Of a stretch of 64,000 nt of DNA, positions 51,585 to 60,206 are shown piece after piece. The first letter of the stretch is position 1. Every line of letters starts with the position of its first letter. Source of the DNA: an uncultured Oscillospiraceae bacterium (GTDB taxonomy: Bacteria; Bacillota; Clostridia; Oscillospirales; Oscillospiraceae); contig CAJUKT010000060.1 of the NCBI GenBank assembly GCA_910587255.1, forward strand, positions 122,158 through 186,157. Direction: 5' to 3'. The position numbers were made by a program, and so were the translations under genes. The notes beneath the pieces were generated by a model. It was given only the letters and a program-made list of their open reading frames with translations. It had not been told where the DNA came from and searched no databases.

Positions 51585-51623
51585 GGATGGGGCAGCCGAA
51601 CCCTGCGGCTGGCTGCCCCATCC
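51585..51623 (-). other. Hairpin between oppA and oppB
   Basis: GGATGGGGCAGCC and GGCTGCCCCATCC form a 13-bp perfect stem with a 13-nt loop, 40 nt after the oppA stop. It probably raises oppA message relative to the membrane genes. Confidence 0.65.
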
Positions 51624-51663
51624 ATTGTCTTGCCTATTCCCTGCTAAGCAAATTTTTTGCGGC

Positions 51664-53808
51664 TTAGAACCCCTTCACGTTGGCGTAAAGGATGGCGCGG
51701 TCCTGGTCGAAGAACGGAGAGGTCTCGAAGTTCTCGATCTTGGCGTTGTATACGTCGTAGTAGTAGTTGGAGTACAGGGGGATGTCGGGCATGAGCTCGT
51801 TCCAGCGCTCAATATAACCCATCCACCAGTGGTTATACTCGTCCTCGGTGGTGGCATTGAAGATCATGGCCATGGACAGGTAATCCATACCCAGCTTGTC
51901 GCCGGAAGCCTCCACGGCCTCCTCGTAGCTCAGCTTCTCCGCCTTCTGGTCATAGGGGAACGCCTTGTCGTACTCGTCCAGCACCTTGTTGGCGGAGTAG
52001 GGGAAGTACTTGGGGTCCAGAGACCAGTTGTAGGACTGGTCATACACGGCGCTGGGCCAGCCGGTGGCCAGGTTGTACATGCCGTAGGTGGGAGTGCCCT
52101 CGTAGCCGTAGGACGCCTCGCGGTAGATATTGCCCTGGAGCAGGGTGAAGTCGCCGGTGGTGGAGCGGATGACCATGCCGGCGGCGGCCAGATCGCTGCT
52201 GTTGGACAGGGTGGTGGTCAGCAGGTCGGTGACGCTGTTGGGCTGGCTGCCGAACCAGTTGATGGCCAGGGGCATATAGTACTCGCCATTGACCTCCACG
52301 GTCTTGTAGGTCACGCCGTCGGTGTTGGCCACGGAGGCGTAGTTCTTGTTCACGTCCGCAGTGCCGTCGCCGGAGGCGGCGTTGGCCTCCTCGGCGGTGA
52401 GCTTCTTATAGCGGACGGCGTCCACGCCGGTCTGGCCGGGCTCGTAGGGCTCGCCCTTGGAGTTATAGATCCAGCCGCCCTCCTCCAGCACCTTCACGGC
52501 GGTGTCGGGGGAGAAGGAGTAGTCGGTCAGCTCGATCTCATCCTGCACGGCCTGCCACATGGAGAAGTCGGGGCTGTAGGGGCCGTCCACCACCACGCCG
52601 TAGCCGCCGGTGAAAGTCTGACAGAACTCGTTGCGGTTGAGCAGGTAAGCCACGGCCTGACGAACCTCTTTGAACATGGTGGGGCCGAAGTCGCAGTCAA
52701 ACTGGATCTTGCCGTAGCCCGCGCGCTGGTAGTGGGTCTCCACGAACTTCTCGCCGTCCACCACGGCCAGGGCGGCCTTGGTGGCGTCGCCGCCGGTGAC
52801 CTGGCCCAGCACGTCGATCTCGCCGCCCGTCAGCTGGGCGACCTGGGTCTCCTCAATGATCTTGCTGTAGACGATGGTCTCGATGGAGGGCTTCTGGCCC
52901 TCGAAGTTGCCCTTATACTCGGGGTTGATGGTCATGACCGCCTGGCTGGTGCCCTCGCCCCACTCGGACACCACATAGGGGCCGCTGTAGGGGATGTCCA
53001 GGTTGTAGCGGTTGCCCAGGATCTCGGCGGCCTTCACGTAGTCCTCGCCGTTCATCTCATAGTAGTTGTCGGTGAGGTAGCAGCCGTTGCCGTCGTCCAT
53101 GATATCAACGTCCTTGCCCAGCCACTGCTCCAGGACGTAGGGCTGCACGGCGCCATTGGTGTAGGCAAAGTAAGAGGGGTAGTAGTCGCTGGAGACGGTC
53201 AGGGAGAAGGTGTAGTCGCCCAGCAGGCGCACACCGGAGAACTCCTTGGTGCCGGTCTCGGAGCCGGGGCCGGTGTAGGCGTTGAAGTCCTCAAAGCCCA
53301 CCAGGGCCTGGCCATTCATGCCGGAGTGGTTGGTGCCCTGGGCCACGGGGGTGGAGAAGCTCAGAACGTAGGCCAGGTAGTTCTTGGCGGTGACGGGGCT
53401 GCCGTCGCTGAACTTCAGGTCGTCATAAATCTCAATGGTGTAGGTGCAGGTGCTGTCGTCGTTCTCGGTCTCCTCATGGCTTTTGACCACGGTCTGGCTC
53501 CACTGGTAGGCGCCGCCCTGGTCGGACTCCATGGTGGACAGGCCGCTGGTCAGGAACCAGACTCCCTGGTCGGACGCGCCCACGGAGCTGGAGCCCCAGC
53601 CGGGATAACGGAAATCGCCGGACAGCTCGGTGACGTCGCCCAGGATCACCTTGTTCTCAAAGACCTCCTGAGACCCAGATGGAGCCTCCGAGGGGGCCGT
53701 GCTGTTGTCGGCGGGGGGATTGCTCTCGCCGGTTTCCTTGGGACCGCAGCCGGCCAGAAGGCCAAGACACATCACGGCCGCCAGCAGAAGCGCAAGAAAC
53801 TTCTTCAT
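51664..53808 (-). CDS. oppA: Peptide ABC transporter substrate-binding lipoprotein OppA
   Basis: A 714-aa family 5 solute-binding protein, exported and lipid-anchored at Cys21 (GLLAGCG). It contains YTIEIYDDLKFSDGSPVTAK followed by NYLAYVLSF, the family's signature block, and QFDCDFGPTMFKEVRQAVAY with LLNRNEF. It is longer than the usual 500-600 residues, with extra segments near 430-520. AGGAGG precedes the ATG. First gene of the opp operon. Confidence 0.92.
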   Translation of the reverse strand: MKKFLALLLAAVMCLGLLAGCGPKETGESNPPADNSTAPSEAPSGSQEVFENKVILGDVTELSGDFRYPGWGSSSVGASDQGVWFLTSGLSTMESDQGGAYQWSQTVVKSHEETENDDSTCTYTIEIYDDLKFSDGSPVTAKNYLAYVLSFSTPVAQGTNHSGMNGQALVGFEDFNAYTGPGSETGTKEFSGVRLLGDYTFSLTVSSDYYPSYFAYTNGAVQPYVLEQWLGKDVDIMDDGNGCYLTDNYYEMNGEDYVKAAEILGNRYNLDIPYSGPYVVSEWGEGTSQAVMTINPEYKGNFEGQKPSIETIVYSKIIEETQVAQLTGGEIDVLGQVTGGDATKAALAVVDGEKFVETHYQRAGYGKIQFDCDFGPTMFKEVRQAVAYLLNRNEFCQTFTGGYGVVVDGPYSPDFSMWQAVQDEIELTDYSFSPDTAVKVLEEGGWIYNSKGEPYEPGQTGVDAVRYKKLTAEEANAASGDGTADVNKNYASVANTDGVTYKTVEVNGEYYMPLAINWFGSQPNSVTDLLTTTLSNSSDLAAAGMVIRSTTGDFTLLQGNIYREASYGYEGTPTYGMYNLATGWPSAVYDQSYNWSLDPKYFPYSANKVLDEYDKAFPYDQKAEKLSYEEAVEASGDKLGMDYLSMAMIFNATTEDEYNHWWMGYIERWNELMPDIPLYSNYYYDVYNAKIENFETSPFFDQDRAILYANVKGF

Positions 53809-54105
53809 ATTTACTCTTCCTCCTTGAATGATTTATCCATAACCTCCTCCGGCCTCCCCTTTTGGGGAGGACTGCGGCGGCTATCGACCGTAGATCAGGC
53901 CCCGAAGCGGGGCGGCGGGGGCGCTTTCACACTTTGCTCGAATAAACCCCCTCAGTCTGGAAAAAGGGAGCTCCGCTCCTGATGGAAAATGAAGCGTGCT
54001 CCCCTTTTGGGGCAACCAAAAGGGGGCGCAAGGGCCGGCCCTTGCGCCCGACCGATTTTGCGTTGGACTGCGGGCCGGAGAACCATGAAACCCCCGGTTG
54101 AACTT
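53809..54105 (-). other. Long leader of the opp operon with palindromes
   Basis: No gene is supported here. A perfect 26-bp palindrome (GGGCGCAAGGGCC and its complement, 54024-54049) and a CCCCTTTTGG/CCAAAAGGGG stem (54001-54010 with 54016-54025) lie in the transcribed leader. A 120-codon minus-strand frame covers the region but crosses the promoter and is repeat-like. The sequence looks like a dispersed intergenic repeat. Confidence 0.55.
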
Positions 54106-54112
54106 ACCGTTT

Positions 54113-54141
54113 ATTTTAGTATACTCCGCGCAACTTTTCAA
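54113..54141 (-). promoter_or_regulatory. Sigma-A promoter of the opp operon
   Basis: On the minus strand TTGAAA and TAAAAT are separated by 17 nt. Transcription would begin near 54106, giving a leader of about 300 nt before oppA. Confidence 0.65.
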
Positions 54142-54513
54142 TGATAAGCCTGCATTTTTTCTTTTTTCTGTAAAAACGCTAAAAACCAGCGCTGTTTTTT
54201 CACCCTCAATTAGTGAAGTTGTTCGTTTTTTCCATAACCCCATCCAATTCGGGCCGTATAAAGAGCCCTCCCTTCACATACATTCGTTTTCCTGGGGCGG
54301 TCTTATGTTCCGGGACGGGCATGGGAGGGCCGCCGGGGCAGTGCCGCGGCGGCCCTGGCCATTCAAAAGCGCCCCACGGAATCCGCGTCTGAAAGCCCGA
54401 AAAATTTTCATTCATTTTTCCCTGCAGCCCGCAGGCTTATTCAAACGGTGCGGCCTCCGCCTGCCCCGCGCCGCCGGTTTGAAGGCCGCCGCCCTCCCCG
54501 GCTCTCCGGCCTG
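54142..54513. other. Spacer between opp promoter and blaR
   Basis: The left part is AT-rich and may hold regulator sites for opp. Near 54440-54485 TTCAAAC and GTTTGAA flank a GC-rich imperfect hairpin that may end the blaI-blaR transcript; there is no T-run. No gene is seen. Confidence 0.4.
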
Positions 54514-57462
54514 TCACTGCCTCTCCATGGCCGCCTGGAAGGCCAGCAGGTTTTCCCGCAGGGACTTGGCCGGGTCGCGGACAAACCCCTCCTCGGAAGA
54601 GGCGTCCAGCCACCACAGGCTGTCGTACAGCCGCCCCTCCTTTTCAAAGGTATCCGCCAGGTACTCGTCGGTGTTGAGCAGCTGCACGCTGCCCGACAGC
54701 AGGGTGTTCACAACGTCCATAAAGTCGGCGATGCCCTCAGGGAAGAATTTTTCGTGGAGCGTGGACTGGAAGTTGATATCAAACTCCACTGTCCCCTCCC
54801 GGGCGGTGATCTCCTCCCCGGTTTGGGACAGGGTAAACAGCTGGAAGGAATAGCTGCACCTCCCCTGGTACATGGTGGGGTGATAGCGCAGCAGGTACTC
54901 CCTGCCGTACTCCTTGCACAGGAACAGGGCGTTATAGCCCGGGTGGACGAAATATCCCTCTTCGGAAAAGAGCAGATTCTCCCCCTCCCAGAGCTCCACC
55001 CTTTGGCCCACCGCCCTGCCGTCCGCCACGATGTCGCATATCTGAACCCGCTCCTCCACGCCGTCCCGGTCCAGGTCGGTGGTGCGCATCCCGCCGTCTT
55101 CGCCGTAGATGCTGTCCGCGTTCTCATAGCGCTCATCCGCGTTCAAGCCCACCGCTTCCAGGGCGTCAAGCACGGCGTTGCGGAAGCCCACCGAGCCGAT
55201 CTCGGCCTGGACCCAGAGGGGGGTGGCCGTCCTGCTGTCCCCTTCGCCGGTGAAAATGAGGTAGCTCAGCCCGCTGCCGTAAAAGTTCATCCAGCCCCCG
55301 CCGTCCAGGCTCATTCCCCCGGCCAGCAGGTTCACCGCGAATTCCGGCTCGGTGGTGTGGTACTCGCAGATCAGCCGCCAAATCTCCGTCTCCACCTCCT
55401 CGCCGCCGGCCTGCACGGTGTAAAGGTATGGACCTTCCATGCTCTTGATGCGCACCCGGTCAAAGGGCACCGCCTTGGCCAACAGCGCCGGCTCCCACCG
55501 CTCCGTCTCCTCGTTGTAGCTCTCGCCCCAGGTGGTGAGCACGCCCCCGGGCACGTCGGCCTGGAACTGGGCGGCCGCATGGGCTTTGGCGGCGTCCAGC
55601 ACATCCTGGGGCACTCCGGCAGTGTCAAAAGCGGTCTCCACCTCCGGGGTCTTGTGGTTGTTATACCACTCCTCCGCCGCGGTCATCAGCCGGGCGGCCA
55701 GCCGGCCCACGGCCACGGCCTCCTCGTCGGAGATGGACGCGGGGTACATTCTGATCTCCTTCCCCTCAGGGGCAGTCCCAGTCTGAGGGGTTATCTGTGC
55801 TACCACACCAGTCTCCCCGGACAGGTCTACAGTGAACACCCAGTAGCCGCTGGGGTGATGGCTGCTGGCCGCGGCCATCATGCTGGTATTGATCGTGACC
55901 GCTTCGCGGTTCCCGTCCTCCCAATAGGCCAAGATAGAGCCCTTGATACCGTCGGTAAAGGGCGCGTAGGGCATGGTGAGGGTGTTGGCGGGGGCGCCAG
56001 TGGCCTGCCAGTATGTCCCCGGCTCCAAAGTCATGCCCAGCACCGTGCCCGTGATATCCACGAGATCGTTTTCATTGATGGCAAAGCGCAGATCGTCCGT
56101 TTCATCCGCCCGGCGGGAAAACCGCTCCCCGTCCTCCACATCCAAGTACATAAACGCCGCGGACCCCTCCGCCCGGAAGATCAGATCGCCGTCCTCCAGC
56201 GTGAAATAGTGGCGCCGTATCCCTGCGCTGTCCTTCAGCACCTCGTCGGCCAGGCAGATCACGCCGTCCTCCCGGGTCCAGGTCCCACTGCCGATGTAGC
56301 TGCTCAGAAGGCCCTCGTAGTATTTGAAGCCGCCGTCCTGCCGCAGCGTGATGGTAAAGTCCCCGCCAAAGCCGCCCGCGTCCCGGACATACGTCATCTC
56401 GCTCACACCGTAGGGCCAGACAAGCTCATCTTCCGGCTCCTCCACCGACCCAAACGCGCACAGGCAGGCCAGAGCCGTGGCCAGCACCACGGCCACCGCC
56501 GCCCACAGCCACCGCCTGGGGGCCTGGGCAATGCGGGTAATGCGCTCCTTGAGGCTCTTTTTGTCCCCCGTCATGGTGGTGGCGCACCGGAACAAGTCGC
56601 CCGGGCCGGGCCGCGCGGTGACCAGGGACAGCAGGGTGCCGCCATAGGCGGCCCGCTCCCCGTCCCCCAGACGTTTGAGGGCCCCCTCGTCGCAGGCCAG
56701 CTCACCGTCCCGCCGGCTCAGCCCCACCGCCAGCCCCACCAGAGGATTCCACCAGTGGACGGCCAGGGCGGCGCACCGCAGCAGGCTCCAGATGTGGTCG
56801 CCCTGGCGGAAATGGGTGTACTCGTGGGCCAGCACGTGGCGGAGCATGGCCGGGTCCGCCGCAGCCTCAGGGGTGACGTATACCGCCGGGCGGACAATGC
56901 CGAACAGGCAGGGGGAGGGCAGCCCCGCCGCCTCATACACCGCCAGCGGGCAGTCCGCTCCCTCCAAGAGGACCCGCCTCCGGCGCAGCTTCCCATAAAA
57001 GCGCAGATTGGACAGCAGCAGGACCAGCACCGCCAGCCCGCTTCCCCCCAGCCACGTCCAGCCCAGCCAAGCCTGGGCCCTGGTGAAATCGGGGGCGGCA
57101 GGGGGCTCCGGCGCGTCCGGCGGCGCAGGGGGGCCGGGGAGGGTTGGCGCCATTCCCGGCGTCAGCTCCGTGACAGGCAGGCCGGTTATCCCGTCTTCCG
57201 GGGCGGTGTCCGCAGCGGGCGCGGTGAGCGCCGGGGGCAGATCCGCCACGCCCTGTTCCATGCGGGTCTCGGTGAATACCCACACTCCGGCAATGGGGGA
57301 GGTGAACAGCTGCACCGGCACCAGCAGCCGCACCAGCACCACCGCCCACAGCGCGTAGCGCATACGGGCGCTGATGCGCTTTCCCAGCGCGAAGCGCAGG
57401 GCCAGCACCACGGAAATGAGAAATATGGAGGTAAACACCCACTCCAGCAGCATCAGCGTCAT
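54514..57462 (-). CDS. BlaR1/M56-type membrane protease with very large sensor region
   Basis: The N-terminal 337 residues are a BlaR1/MecR1-like M56 metalloprotease: four membrane segments (1-22, about 35-54, 138-152, 318-337) and, in the cytosolic loop, the zinc site HEYTH (213-217) with ELACDE (254-259). Beyond the last helix are about 640 residues outside the cell, not a penicillin-binding sensor as far as I can see (no clear SxxK/KTG set). They include a Ca-binding-like DLDRDGVEERV segment and regions similar to DUF-type lipoproteins. The ATG overlaps the blaI stop. It would cleave or trigger loss of the BlaI-type repressor on an unknown signal. Confidence 0.88.
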   Translation of the reverse strand: MTLMLLEWVFTSIFLISVVLALRFALGKRISARMRYALWAVVLVRLLVPVQLFTSPIAGVWVFTETRMEQGVADLPPALTAPAADTAPEDGITGLPVTELTPGMAPTLPGPPAPPDAPEPPAAPDFTRAQAWLGWTWLGGSGLAVLVLLLSNLRFYGKLRRRRVLLEGADCPLAVYEAAGLPSPCLFGIVRPAVYVTPEAAADPAMLRHVLAHEYTHFRQGDHIWSLLRCAALAVHWWNPLVGLAVGLSRRDGELACDEGALKRLGDGERAAYGGTLLSLVTARPGPGDLFRCATTMTGDKKSLKERITRIAQAPRRWLWAAVAVVLATALACLCAFGSVEEPEDELVWPYGVSEMTYVRDAGGFGGDFTITLRQDGGFKYYEGLLSSYIGSGTWTREDGVICLADEVLKDSAGIRRHYFTLEDGDLIFRAEGSAAFMYLDVEDGERFSRRADETDDLRFAINENDLVDITGTVLGMTLEPGTYWQATGAPANTLTMPYAPFTDGIKGSILAYWEDGNREAVTINTSMMAAASSHHPSGYWVFTVDLSGETGVVAQITPQTGTAPEGKEIRMYPASISDEEAVAVGRLAARLMTAAEEWYNNHKTPEVETAFDTAGVPQDVLDAAKAHAAAQFQADVPGGVLTTWGESYNEETERWEPALLAKAVPFDRVRIKSMEGPYLYTVQAGGEEVETEIWRLICEYHTTEPEFAVNLLAGGMSLDGGGWMNFYGSGLSYLIFTGEGDSRTATPLWVQAEIGSVGFRNAVLDALEAVGLNADERYENADSIYGEDGGMRTTDLDRDGVEERVQICDIVADGRAVGQRVELWEGENLLFSEEGYFVHPGYNALFLCKEYGREYLLRYHPTMYQGRCSYSFQLFTLSQTGEEITAREGTVEFDINFQSTLHEKFFPEGIADFMDVVNTLLSGSVQLLNTDEYLADTFEKEGRLYDSLWWLDASSEEGFVRDPAKSLRENLLAFQAAMERQ

Positions 57463-57860
57463 ATCTTCCCCCCCCTTTCAATCTGATCCAGGATGGAGCG
57501 CAGCTCGGCCACCTCGTCCCGGGACAGCTCCTGGCGTTTGGCCATGGCGCTCATCATCATTCCTACGCTGCCCTGATACACCCGGTCCAAAAAGCTATGG
57601 GTCTCGGCGGTGACGGCCCGCTCCCGCTCCACCGCCGGGGCGTACAGCTTGCCGCGGGCCCCCGGCTCCACCCGGACCAAGCCCTTTTCCTCCATTCGGC
57701 GAAGGGTGGTGATGGTGGTGCTCTTGGCCCAGCCCACCTGCTCCCCCAGCGCCGCCACCAGCTGCATCACCGTGCGGGGGCTGTCCTCCCACAGGCAAGT
57801 GAGCACGCTCCACTCGCTGGAGGTGAGCTTGACGCCCGCCGTATCCTTTTTGGCTTCCAT
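57459..57860 (-). CDS. BlaI/MecI-family repressor
   Basis: A 133-aa penicillinase-repressor-family protein. The winged helix spans about 10-80 (LTSSEWSVLTCLWEDSPRTV followed by GWAKSTTITTLRRMEEKGL), and the C-terminal dimer helices include FLDRVYQGSVGMMMSAMA, where family members are cut by the partner protease. It is first in the operon, coupled to the BlaR1-type gene by ATGA, and stands behind a promoter with matching operators. Confidence 0.92.
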   Translation of the reverse strand: MEAKKDTAGVKLTSSEWSVLTCLWEDSPRTVMQLVAALGEQVGWAKSTTITTLRRMEEKGLVRVEPGARGKLYAPAVERERAVTAETHSFLDRVYQGSVGMMMSAMAKRQELSRDEVAELRSILDQIERGGKI

Positions 57861-57882
57861 ATTTATTCCTCCCCGTTTAGTT

Positions 57883-57925
57883 TACATTGTAGTCCTATGA
57901 TAGCACAACTGGTTTACGTTGTCAA
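57883..57925 (-). promoter_or_regulatory. blaI-blaR promoter with BlaI operators
   Basis: On the minus strand TTGACA (57920-57925) and TATCAT (57897-57902) are 17 nt apart with an extended -10 TGC. TACAATGTA (57883-57891), the BlaI/MecI half-site palindrome, lies just after the -10, and a related TTACGTTGTC overlaps the -35. Autorepression is thus expected. Confidence 0.8.
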
Positions 57926-58019
57926 CCAAAATGTCCGATGCCGTTAAGCCGGACACCGCCCCCTTATTGACCGGCAAAAACCCATCTCTCCATTTTCCTG
58001 TTCGGCACAAAAATAGAGC

Positions 58020-58066
58020 TTGACAAATCAATCGTTTGTACTATAATAAGAGGGACAAACGTTTGA
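58020..58066 (+). promoter_or_regulatory. Promoter of the radical SAM pair with LexA-like palindrome
   Basis: TTGACA (58020-58025) and TATAAT (58042-58047) are 16 nt apart, both perfect consensus. CAAACGTTTG (58056-58065), within GGGACAAACGTTTGA, lies at the start point and resembles Gram-positive LexA boxes (CGAAC-N4-GTTCG), with about 7 of 10 positions. An inverted CGTTTG copy sits between -35 and -10. Confidence 0.65.
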
Positions 58067-58102
58067 TTTTGTGGGACACCCACTCGCCGGGAGGTAAATT
58101 CT

Positions 58103-59371
58103 GTGGAGGTCATGGACAAGCTGACAATTCTGGCCGACGCCGCCAAATATGATGCCGCCTGCACCTCCAGCGGGGTGGTACGGGGCGGGAAGCTGGGGAG
58201 TATTGGCACCGCCACCAATTCCGGCTGCTGCCACACCTTTTCCGCCGACGGGCGGTGCGTCTCCCTGCTGAAGGTGCTTTATACCAACCACTGCTGCTAC
58301 GACTGCGCCTATTGCGTCAACCGCCGCTCCAACGACGTGCCCCGGTCGGCCTTCACCCCGCGGGAGCTGGCGGAGCTGACCATACAATTTTATCGGAGAA
58401 ACTACATTGAGGGGCTGTTTTTGTCCTCTGCGGTGCTGAAAAGTCCCGATTATACCACCGAGCGGATGATTGAGACGCTGCGCCTTCTGCGCACAGAATA
58501 CCGGTTCAACGGCTACATCCACGCCAAGGCTATCCCGGGGGCGGACCCAGGGCTTACCTACCAGCTGGGGCTGCTGGCGGACCGGCTGAGCGTCAATATC
58601 GAGCTGCCCTCGGAGGCATCCCTCCGGCTGCTGGCCCCTGACAAAACCAAAGCCGCCATCCTCAAGCCCATGGCCCAGATCCGGGACGGGGCGGCCCAGT
58701 CCAAGGCGGAGCTGAGGCTCTACCGCCACGCGCCCCGGTTTGCCCCGGCGGGGCAGTCCACCCAGATGATCGTGGGGGCCACCCCTGAGAGCGACCTGCA
58801 CATTTTGTCCCTGACAGATGTGCTCTATCGGAAGTACCGCTTGAAACGCGTATTTTTCTCCGCCTATATGCCGGTGTCCCAGCACAAAAGCCTGCCCGCC
58901 CCGGCCGGCTTCAAGCCCCCCCTGCTGCGGGAGCACCGGCTGTACCAAGCGGACTGGCTGATGCGTTTTTATGGCTTTAGCGCCCAGGAGATCCTGGACG
59001 ACAGCCACCCCAACTTCGACGCCGCCCTGGACCCTAAGAGCGATTGGGCCCTGCGCCACCCGGAGTTTTTCCCGGTGGACGTAAACCGGGCGGACTATGA
59101 GGCCATCCTGCGGGTGCCCGGCATTGGCGTCCGGGGGGCAAAAAGGATTGTCACCGCCCGGCGGTATGGCCCGGTTTCCTTTGAGGGGCTGAAACGGCTG
59201 GGCATTGTGATGAAGCGCGCGCAGTATTTCATCACCTGCTCGGGCCGGATGCTGCCCGGCCTGCGGTTTGGCCGGGACAGCGTTTACCGCCGCCTGGCCG
59301 GCCTGGAGCAGGCGGAACCGGGCCGGGAAGGCTGGCAGCAGCTATCCCTGTTTGACGGAAATGTGGGCTGA
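58103..59371 (+). CDS. Putative DNA modification/repair radical SAM protein (TIGR03916 type)
   Basis: A 422-aa radical SAM enzyme with C-x3-C-x2-C at Cys64, Cys68, Cys71 (HCCYDCAYC) and several further cysteines before it (20, 42, 43, 52). The C-terminal part has a helix-hairpin-helix (about 335-358, LRVPGIGVRGAKRIV), a DNA-binding motif. I recognise the family that is always encoded with a DUF4130/UDG-linked protein; its reaction is unknown. The GTG at 58103 has GGGAGG 8 nt upstream, better than the ATG at 58112. The next gene overlaps by one base. Confidence 0.87.
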   Translation: MEVMDKLTILADAAKYDAACTSSGVVRGGKLGSIGTATNSGCCHTFSADGRCVSLLKVLYTNHCCYDCAYCVNRRSNDVPRSAFTPRELAELTIQFYRRNYIEGLFLSSAVLKSPDYTTERMIETLRLLRTEYRFNGYIHAKAIPGADPGLTYQLGLLADRLSVNIELPSEASLRLLAPDKTKAAILKPMAQIRDGAAQSKAELRLYRHAPRFAPAGQSTQMIVGATPESDLHILSLTDVLYRKYRLKRVFFSAYMPVSQHKSLPAPAGFKPPLLREHRLYQADWLMRFYGFSAQEILDDSHPNFDAALDPKSDWALRHPEFFPVDVNRADYEAILRVPGIGVRGAKRIVTARRYGPVSFEGLKRLGIVMKRAQYFITCSGRMLPGLRFGRDSVYRRLAGLEQAEPGREGWQQLSLFDGNVG

Positions 59372-60102
59372 TGATGATCGCATATCGGTATGACGGCACC
59401 TTTGCCGGGTTTTTGACCTGCGTTTGGGACGCGATGGAGGGTAACATAGAGCCTGCGGCGTTTCTGCTGTCCGGCGGCGGCGCGACGCTCTGGGAGACGC
59501 GGGAGCCTGCCCCAGACCAAGGCAGGGCCAGACGGCTCTATAGCGCCCTGGCCAAGCGGGTGTCCCCTGAATTTCAAAAAATGATCGCCCGGGGATTTTT
59601 GACCTGCCTGCCGGAGAAAGAGCTGGATCTGCTGGCCCTGATCCGCCGGGGGCTCCGGGAGGGGGACCGGGTGCGGCTGGATTTGAGCGACCCGGTGATC
59701 GCCAGGGTAAACCTCGCGCTGACAAAGATGTGGACGGAGTGGGACCATTTGAAGGGCTTTGTCCGCTTTTCCGATTTGGACGGCTTCCTGGTGGGCGAGA
59801 TTGAGCCGAAAAACCGGGTGCTGCCCCTGCTGGCCCCCCATTTTGCAGAACGGTACTCCGGGGAACGGCTGGCGCTCTATGACCGCACCCATCACGAGCT
59901 GTTCCTCTCCCACCTGGGGCGCTGGAAGCTCCTGCCTGCGGAGGACTTTCGCATGGACCCCGCCGGAACAGAGGAGCAGACCTTCCGGGCCATGTGGCGG
60001 AAGTATTATCAGACCATTGCCATTGAGGGGCGGATCAATCCCAAATGCCAATCCAGCCACCTGCCTAAGCGGTACCGCCACGTGATGACGGAGTTTGAAT
60101 GA
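59371..60102 (+). CDS. DUF4130-type probable DNA metabolism protein (TIGR03915 type)
   Basis: A 243-aa protein starting with YRYDGTFAGFLTCVWDAMEG and including VNLALTKMWTEWDHLKGFVR and FRAMWRKYYQTIAIEGRINP with KCQSSHLPKRYR, the conserved blocks of the partner family of the radical SAM protein upstream. In other bacteria this domain is fused to a uracil-DNA glycosylase domain, which is absent here. No catalytic residues are known to me. Coupled translation (TGATG) supports a two-component enzyme. Confidence 0.85.
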   Translation: MMIAYRYDGTFAGFLTCVWDAMEGNIEPAAFLLSGGGATLWETREPAPDQGRARRLYSALAKRVSPEFQKMIARGFLTCLPEKELDLLALIRRGLREGDRVRLDLSDPVIARVNLALTKMWTEWDHLKGFVRFSDLDGFLVGEIEPKNRVLPLLAPHFAERYSGERLALYDRTHHELFLSHLGRWKLLPAEDFRMDPAGTEEQTFRAMWRKYYQTIAIEGRINPKCQSSHLPKRYRHVMTEFE

Positions 60103-60113
60103 CTCCGCCAAAT

Positions 60114-60150
60114 AAGGGCAGGGCAGACCATCGCGGTCTGCCCTGCCCTT
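60114..60150 (+). terminator. Terminator between convergent genes
   Basis: AAGGGCAGGGCAGACC and its exact complement form a 16-bp stem with a 5-nt loop, 12 nt after the DUF4130 gene and about 57 nt after the end of the convergent aminotransferase gene. T-runs are short, so it may act on both strands with moderate strength. Confidence 0.7.
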
Positions 60151-60206
60151 GTCGATTTATTCAGCCCTGCCGTTCGGCGCATCTTTCCCTTTATGCGCCG
60201 CCAGAA

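Noticed and set aside
53881..54243. 120-codon minus-strand frame before oppA
   Set aside because: It contains the inferred opp promoter and long palindromes; it looks like intergenic repeat DNA.
54448..57486. 1012-codon plus-strand frame opposite the BlaR1-type gene
   Set aside because: Mirror frame of a gene with intact HEYTH protease motif; Gly/His/Arg-rich and without a ribosome site.
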